From NCBI GenBank assembly GCA_017999075.1, contig JAGOBX010000083.1:1-10476 (forward strand): a stretch of 10,476 bases of DNA, read 5' to 3'. The notes under the pieces were generated by a model. The model had not been told where the DNA came from and did not search any database. It saw only the letters and a list, made by a program, of their open reading frames with translations. Position 1 is the stretch's first letter. Every line of letters starts with the position of its first letter. The position numbers and the translations under genes are program-made. Below are positions 6,183-10,476 of the stretch, in pieces. This stretch comes from Candidatus Babelota bacterium (lineage in GTDB: Bacteria; JAGOBX01).

Positions 6183-8603
6183 GTGGAAATCAGCGTTAAT
6201 TATATTTCCGAACCTAAAGGTCGCCTTATAGTTTTTGTTAGAGATATAACTGAAAGAAAAATGTTTGAAAATGATTTATTGAAAGAAAGGTTTCGTCTTT
6301 CAGAAATAATAAGAGGCACAAATGTTGGAACATGGGAATGGAATATTCAGACTGGTGAAACAATATTTAATGAACAATGGGCTGAAATAATCGGCTATAA
6401 ATTGGATGAACTCATGCCTGTATCAATTAAAACATGGATTGATTTTGCTCACCCGGAAGATTTGAAAAAAAGCGGCGAACTTTTAGAAAAACATTTTAAA
6501 GGAGAACTGGAATATTATGAAATCGAAAGCAGAATGAAACATAAAAACGGCAGCTGGGTTTGGGTGCTTGACAGAGGGAAAATATCAAAATGGACTGAAG
6601 ACAGAAAACCTCTTTTAATGTTTGGAACACATCAGAATATTACAGACAGAAAATATGCTGAAGAAGCTTTAAAACAAAGTGAAAAAAAATTCCGCACATT
6701 TTTTGAAAACAATCCTGCGCTTATTAAAATAAGCAAACTTCCGGAACGTATAATTACCGAAGTTAATAATGCATTTTTAAATAAAACAGGTTATACTAAA
6801 AGCGAAATTATAGGTAAAAGATCAGAAGATGTTAACCTTTTTGTATATACCGATGCTGATAAAAAAATTTTTATAGATAATAATCTAAAAGAAAAAGGGA
6901 AAATAGATAATATCGAATTAATAATACAAGCTAAAAACGCAAATATGCTTGAAGTTATATTTTTTGGAGAAATAATAGAAAGCCAAGGGGACAAGTATTT
7001 AATGACTGTTATGTCCGATATAACAGAACAAAAAAAAGCTGAACGTGCTGCAATTGCAGCTGATAACGCTAAATCTGATTTTCTTGCCAATATAAGCCAT
7101 GAAATCAGAACTCCGCTGAACGCGATAGTCAGTATGTCTCATTTCCTTGAAAAAACAGGATTAACTCCTGAGCAAAGCGAATATATTGGTGTTTTGAATA
7201 CGGCAAGTGAAAATTTATTATTTCTTATAGAACAAATTCTTGACATATCAAAGCTTGAAAAAATATATATGAAACTTGATAACGAAATTTTTGATATTAA
7301 AAATATAGTACAAAATATAATATCAATTATAAAACCGAAATTGAAAGAAAAACCGTTAAATTTTAATTTTAATATGGATAATGATATTCCTGCATTTGTC
7401 ACAGGAGATCCTTTCAGAATAAAACAAATATTATTAAATCTTCTTTCTAATGCAATAAAATTTACTGAATCTGGAAAAATTGATTTTGATATTAAATTAT
7501 TAAATGAATCCAGTGATTCTTGTGAACTATTATTTTCTGTCGCAGATACTGGAATAGGTATGACTGATTTTCAAAAAAATATAATATTTAATAAATTTAC
7601 TCAGGCTGATTCGTCTATTTCAAAAAAATATGGCGGAACCGGACTTGGACTTTATATAGCAAAGGAATTAGTAAAACTAATGGGAGGGAAAATACAAATA
7701 GAAGATAATAACCCCCATGGAAGTATTTTTAAGTTTAATATAAAATTAGGCGTGTCAAAAAAAGAAAAATTCCGAAATAGATACTTAAAACAAAAATTGA
7801 ATTATGAAACATTGCTGGCGCAAAAAAATTATTCAATTCTTGCCGCAGAGGACGATAAAACCAATCAGTTTATACTTAAAAATTTATTTAAAAATTATAA
7901 AAATATTTCTCTTTCAATCGCTTCAAACGGAATTGAAGCTGTAAATTTATTTAAAAATAATAATTTTGATTTGGTGCTTATGGATATAAATATGCCTAAA
8001 ATGGACGGATTCACTGCTGCGCGAGAAATAAGAAAAATAGAAAAAAATTATGGAACTGCCACCATTCCCATAATGCTTTTTACAGCAACTACAATTGAAA
8101 AATTAAACGACAACATTAAAGATTTAGAAATATACGGGTATATACTGAAACCTATTGAACCTTCTGATTTTTATGTTAAAATCAGTGAAGTCTTGAATTT
8201 TTCAACTGAAAGCGTTTATAAACCACAAAAAAAATCATCAGATATTTCAAAATTAAAAATTATATGCGGAAAAATAATTGATGTGGAAAAAGCTTTGAAT
8301 AACATTGATTGGGAATTCGAATTGTATTTAAAACTCATAAATCTGTACATTAACGAATATACTTCCCAATCTGATATAATAAAAAAAATGTTTAAAGAAA
8401 AAGTATCGGATAAAATAATTTTTATTTCACATAAACTTATTACAGCTTCAGCTAATATCGGAGCTTATAATTTATCTGCATTATCAAAACAAATACAGGA
8501 TACACTTAACGATAAAAAAAATGTCGGGACTGATTTGTATAATTTGTTTATAAATGAATTTGAAGATGTAAATAAGTGTGTTGTTCAAATAAAAAATATC
8601 TAA
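6183..8603 (+). CDS. C-terminal kinase part (half PAS3, PAS4, PAS5, HisKA, HATPase, REC, Hpt) of the same frameshifted hybrid kinase
   Basis: Numbered from the GTG at 6183, which lies within the PAS3 fold and has no convincing ribosome site, so it is probably not a true start. Residues 1-28 complete PAS3 and end in Val-Arg-Asp-Ile-Thr-Glu-Arg. PAS4 (about 38-156) is of the PAS_3 type (Trp-Glu-Trp-Asn, His-Pro-Glu-Asp-Leu, Gly-Thr-His-Gln-Asn-Ile-Thr). PAS5 covers about 166-284. HisKA has His306; HATPase_c has Asn419/Asn423, Asp455 and the G2 box 484-490; the receiver has Asp557/Asp558, phosphoacceptor Asp601, Thr634 and Lys656; the Hpt has His750. All catalytic residues are retained, which argues that the gene is either still expressed by slippage or only recently broken (or the shift is a sequence error). 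From about residue 292 onward it is a paralogue of the upstream kinase. No output domain is present. Confidence 0.85.
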   Translation: MEISVNYISEPKGRLIVFVRDITERKMFENDLLKERFRLSEIIRGTNVGTWEWNIQTGETIFNEQWAEIIGYKLDELMPVSIKTWIDFAHPEDLKKSGELLEKHFKGELEYYEIESRMKHKNGSWVWVLDRGKISKWTEDRKPLLMFGTHQNITDRKYAEEALKQSEKKFRTFFENNPALIKISKLPERIITEVNNAFLNKTGYTKSEIIGKRSEDVNLFVYTDADKKIFIDNNLKEKGKIDNIELIIQAKNANMLEVIFFGEIIESQGDKYLMTVMSDITEQKKAERAAIAADNAKSDFLANISHEIRTPLNAIVSMSHFLEKTGLTPEQSEYIGVLNTASENLLFLIEQILDISKLEKIYMKLDNEIFDIKNIVQNIISIIKPKLKEKPLNFNFNMDNDIPAFVTGDPFRIKQILLNLLSNAIKFTESGKIDFDIKLLNESSDSCELLFSVADTGIGMTDFQKNIIFNKFTQADSSISKKYGGTGLGLYIAKELVKLMGGKIQIEDNNPHGSIFKFNIKLGVSKKEKFRNRYLKQKLNYETLLAQKNYSILAAEDDKTNQFILKNLFKNYKNISLSIASNGIEAVNLFKNNNFDLVLMDINMPKMDGFTAAREIRKIEKNYGTATIPIMLFTATTIEKLNDNIKDLEIYGYILKPIEPSDFYVKISEVLNFSTESVYKPQKKSSDISKLKIICGKIIDVEKALNNIDWEFELYLKLINLYINEYTSQSDIIKKMFKEKVSDKIIFISHKLITASANIGAYNLSALSKQIQDTLNDKKNVGTDLYNLFINEFEDVNKCVVQIKNI
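7056..8600 (+). repeat. Paralogous kinase-REC-Hpt module, copy 2 (copy 1 at 3648-5213)
   Basis: Second copy of the direct, diverged repeat, 3.4 kb downstream and in the same orientation. It keeps the same atypical Hpt wording (His-Lys-Leu-Ile-Thr-Ala-Ser-Ala-Asn-Ile-Gly-Ala) as copy 1, showing that the variant was present before, or was shared after, the duplication. Confidence 0.8.
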
Positions 8604-8640
8604 CAATGTATTTTTTGGGATTATGTTATTTATATACCAA

Positions 8641-8660
8641 TATTTTATTTTGATAAAATA
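8641..8660. terminator. A/T-only hairpin between convergent genes, possible weak bidirectional terminator
   Basis: TATTTTAT and ATAAAATA form a perfect 8-bp inverted repeat around a TTTG loop. It overlaps the thiF stop codon (8645-8647, minus strand) and lies 37 bases after the kinase stop. The position fits a shared terminator, but the stem has no G-C pair and no long flanking T run on the plus side, so such a palindrome could arise by chance in this base composition. The remaining 8604-8640 shows nothing recognisable. Confidence 0.3.
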
Positions 8661-9253
8661 AATTCAAGTATTGTGTCAGCCTGTTTAGCAGCAGCTATAT
8701 TGACTTTCGGAGAAAAAGGAGGTAATGTCTCGCAGACTTGTGAAACTAGATCGCCTATTAAATAAAAATTTGGTTTGATTTTATGAATTGATATTTCATC
8801 GCTTTTTCCTATGCCTGCTAATCCTGAAGCTGAAACAATAAATTTATTTGTTAATATAAATTTTTCAACTATCATTTTTTTTAATTCGGCTTTATCAACT
8901 GCTTCAGCAATTATCTGGCAATCTTGAAAAATTTTTTCGATATTGTTTTCTTCTAATTTAATTTCAACAGCAGTTATTTCTATATCAGGATTTATTTTTA
9001 ATAAATTCATTTTAAGCATTTCAACCTTAGATTTCCCGATTTGATCAAAAAAATAAAATTGCCTGTTTAAATTTTTTTCTTCAACAATATCAAAATCGCA
9101 TATAACTAATTTTGTTATTCCGCTTCTAACAAGATTGAATGCGCAGTTTGAACCCAATCCGCCAGCTCCTGCTATTCCAACTTTAAATTTTTTTAGTTTT
9201 ATAATATCTTGTTCAGAATAATAATTTTTTAAAGATTTTTCGAAAAAATTCAT
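8645..9253 (-). CDS. thiF: ThiF-family adenylyltransferase, short type (ThiF family 2-like)
   Basis: A 202-aa E1-like enzyme; members adenylate the C-terminal Gly-Gly of a small sulfur carrier such as ThiS, using ATP, in the cytoplasm. Visible motifs: the nucleotide-binding Gly-Ala-Gly-Gly-Leu-Gly-Ser at 29-35; the Cys-Asp-Phe-Asp strand (52-55) followed by Asn-Leu-Asn-Arg-Gln (61-65); the catalytic-type Lys76 in Gly-Lys-Ser-Lys-Val; Asp120 at the usual DNxxxR position; and the C-terminal Phe-Ser-Pro-Lys-Val-Asn-Ile-Ala-Ala-Ala-Lys-Gln-Ala-Asp typical of the short ThiF type. There are no CxxC zinc pairs, as in other short ThiFs. The ATG at 9253 is preceded by GGGATAA, which also holds the stop of the upstream gene, so translation is likely coupled. 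No thiS, thiG or thiH lies in the window; the neighbours are a nucleotidyltransferase and a glycosyltransferase, so a non-thiamine carrier is possible. Confidence 0.85.
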   Translation of the reverse strand: MNFFEKSLKNYYSEQDIIKLKKFKVGIAGAGGLGSNCAFNLVRSGITKLVICDFDIVEEKNLNRQFYFFDQIGKSKVEMLKMNLLKINPDIEITAVEIKLEENNIEKIFQDCQIIAEAVDKAELKKMIVEKFILTNKFIVSASGLAGIGKSDEISIHKIKPNFYLIGDLVSQVCETLPPFSPKVNIAAAKQADTILEFILSK

Positions 9254-9259
9254 ACTATA

Positions 9260-9889
9260 TTATCCCAGTTCTTCAAATTTCCAGTTTTGACCATCAAGAT
9301 CTTTTTTATTGTCAAAATCTTTTAATATGTTTTCATCATCAACTTCTATATATTTTATTGATTCTTTCTTGCTGTTTATTATTTCTTTAGATATACTGTT
9401 GTCCGATGCATTTAACATTATATCAAAAATACTTTTATTTATTATTACCGGATGGCCTGCTTGATAATTATAGGATGGAATTATTATTTTATTCTCTTCC
9501 AATGAGTTTAATAATTTTAAATAAGTATCAAGTTTTATAAATGGCGTATCGCATAATAAAATTAAAATATATTCAAATTTAATATTATTATTTTTTATAT
9601 ATTTTAATCCGCATTTCAAGGAAGAAAATTGTCCATGTCTGTAATTTTCATTAGTAACAAACTTTATTTTTTTTAAAAAATTCAGGTGTTTTACTACAGT
9701 TTCACTTTTATGACCGGCTACGAAAATGATATGTTCAAATAAAAGATTAATTAAATTGCCATAAATATATTCTGTCAAATATTTTCCTTTAAATTTTATC
9801 AATGGTTTTGGATACCCGTTCATTCTTTCGGATAATCCTGCACCTAAAATTACTGCAACAATATTTTCAGTATTGAAATTCTGAATCAA
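9260..9889 (-). CDS. MobA/MocA-like NTP transferase (GT-A-fold nucleotidyltransferase)
   Basis: A 209-aa cytoplasmic nucleotidyltransferase. It shows the family signature Val-Ile-Leu-Gly-Ala-Gly-Leu-Ser-Glu-Arg-Met (the second position is Gly where the family more often has Ala), Tyr-Pro-Lys-Pro-Leu, the Gly-Gln-Phe-Ser-Ser-Leu-Lys-Cys-Gly-Leu segment and the Mg-binding Cys-Asp-Thr-Pro-Phe. It also has Ala-Gly-His-Pro-Val and a terminal Asp-Phe-Asp-Asn-Lys-Lys-Asp-Leu resembling the usual D-x-D-x-x-x-D-L. The Gly-Gln-Phe-Ser-Ser and Gly-His-Pro motifs favour the MobA/MocA (molybdenum cofactor) branch over sugar-1-phosphate enzymes, but the substrate cannot be fixed. I chose the TTG at 9889 because AGGGG lies 8 bases upstream and it avoids overlap with the glycosyltransferase. 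The longer alternative is a GTG at 9937, adding 16 residues that lie before the family's usual start. The stop is 6 bases before thiF. Confidence 0.82.
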   Translation of the reverse strand: MIQNFNTENIVAVILGAGLSERMNGYPKPLIKFKGKYLTEYIYGNLINLLFEHIIFVAGHKSETVVKHLNFLKKIKFVTNENYRHGQFSSLKCGLKYIKNNNIKFEYILILLCDTPFIKLDTYLKLLNSLEENKIIIPSYNYQAGHPVIINKSIFDIMLNASDNSISKEIINSKKESIKYIEVDDENILKDFDNKKDLDGQNWKFEELG

Positions 9890-9897
9890 TTTTTTAT

Positions 9898-9902
9898 CCC
9901 CT
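9898..9902 (-). promoter_or_regulatory. Ribosome binding site AGGGG deciding the TTG start at 9889
   Basis: On the minus strand AGGGG is followed by ATAAAAAA and TTG, an 8-base spacer. In this A/T-rich sequence a five-base purine site with four G is unusual, and it supports TTG over the upstream GTG at 9937, which has only CACTTTCAAAATA-type sequence before it on the plus strand and no purine-rich site. Confidence 0.6.
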
Positions 9903-9915
9903 GTAATTTTTGGTA

Positions 9916-10476
9916 TTATATTATAATTTCTTCCCACACTTTCAAAATATTTTCTGATGAAAATGAAATATCAAATTTTTTAATTTCCTCTTTTCCTGAT
10001 AATACGATGTTTTTCGCTGCATGTTGGTTATTTATAATATACATTATTTTTTCAGCCAGTTCTATAACATTGTTTTTTTTTACAAGAATTCCTGTTTTAT
10101 TATTTTCAATAAGTTCAGCAAGTCCTTCAATTTCAAATGCTATTACTGGTTTTTCTGCTATCCAGCTTTCTAAAACTACTCTGCCGAAAGCTTCACGTTC
10201 AGAAGGGATAACTATAACATCGAGGTTATCATTAATATATTCAACAATACTTTCAACATAACCCGTGAACTCAAAATATTTTTCAAGATTATATTCGGCA
10301 ATATTTTTTTTTATGTCTCCGAGTACGCTTATTCCAAAGTTATCATTTCCGATAAATTTAAAATTAATGTTTTTGAAATTATATTTATTAATTATCAAAT
10401 CAGCTGCATTTATAAGATATTTATGTCCTTTTTCAGATGTAAACCGTCCTATCAATCCAACGTTATATTTTTTTTG
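9916..10476 (-). CDS. GT4 family glycosyltransferase, C-terminal part (5' end outside window)
   Basis: The frame stays open to the window edge, giving 186 residues; the true start lies beyond 10476. The sequence begins with Tyr-Asn-Val-Gly-Leu-Ile-Gly-Arg-Phe and Glu-Lys-Gly-His-Lys-Tyr-Leu-Ile, the opening of the donor-binding C-terminal Rossmann domain of GT-B enzymes. It then has Phe-Lys-Phe-Ile-Gly-Asn-Asp, Phe-Glu-Phe-Thr-Gly-Tyr-Val, and the GT4 E-x7-E motif in Glu-Ala-Phe-Gly-Arg-Val-Val-Leu-Glu (codons near 10194 and 10170), then Glu-Gly-Leu-Ala-Glu-Leu-Ile and Lys-Thr-Gly-Ile-Leu-Val. These enzymes transfer a sugar from a nucleotide donor to a glycan or lipid acceptor, usually at the inner face of the membrane. 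The acceptor is unknown. The stop is 26 bases before the TTG start of the nucleotidyltransferase (or overlaps it by 22 if the GTG is used), so the three minus-strand genes look like one transcript. Confidence 0.9.
   Translation of the reverse strand, partial: QKKYNVGLIGRFTSEKGHKYLINAADLIINKYNFKNINFKFIGNDNFGISVLGDIKKNIAEYNLEKYFEFTGYVESIVEYINDNLDVIVIPSEREAFGRVVLESWIAEKPVIAFEIEGLAELIENNKTGILVKKNNVIELAEKIMYIINNQHAAKNIVLSGKEEIKKFDISFSSENILKVWEEIII

Noticed and set aside
6183-6190. GTG at 6183 as an independent gene start
   Set aside because: It falls in the middle of a PAS fold, lacks a purine-rich site at proper spacing, and the residues just before it in the same frame (Asn-Gly-Asn-Ser-Ile-Glu) continue the PAS homology back to the A10 run.
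10007-10261. 84-aa plus-strand frame at the right end
   Set aside because: It is antisense to the GT4 donor-binding domain, including the E-x7-E motif, which is the strongly supported reading.

Overview
The window is very AT-rich (roughly a quarter G+C by eye) and full of homopolymer A/T runs. An outer-membrane-type beta-barrel, multi-PAS hybrid histidine kinases and a GT4 glycosyltransferase point to a Gram-negative-type bacterium with low G+C. The phylum cannot be fixed from the sequence alone. All intact genes end in TAA and read well in the standard code.

Left part (1-8603, plus strand): the end of a TPR plus outer-membrane beta-barrel gene carrying an in-frame TAA at 66-68, followed within 6 bases by a 1332-aa membrane hybrid sensor kinase (1218-5216). 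This kinase reads: multi-TM region, periplasmic Cache-type sensor, TM, HAMP-like linker, LOV-like PAS, FixL-like PAS, HisKA, HATPase, receiver, Hpt. Its stop overlaps the start of a second, soluble hybrid kinase (5206-8603; five PAS domains, HisKA, HATPase, receiver, Hpt). The second kinase is split into two reading frames at a run of ten A (6157-6166) inside its third PAS domain. The kinase-receiver-Hpt halves of the two proteins are clear paralogues, so the pair looks like a tandem duplication with diverged sensor halves. Neither has an output domain, so both should feed a response regulator outside the window.

Right part (8641-10476, minus strand, convergent with the kinases): a tight three-gene unit read right to left. 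It holds the C-terminal part of a GT4 glycosyltransferase, a MobA/MocA-like nucleotidyltransferase and a short ThiF-family adenylyltransferase. The only intergenic gap of note (8604-8644) leads into an all-A/T hairpin at the thiF stop.

Most notable points: the A10 frameshift that would be repaired by one extra A or a -1 slip; a LOV-like PAS with proline in place of the photoactive cysteine, next to a FixL-like PAS that keeps the heme histidine; and an Hpt motif lacking the usual Lys-Gly in both paralogues. I see no CRISPR array, tRNA, rRNA, insertion sequence or clearly new multi-gene system.
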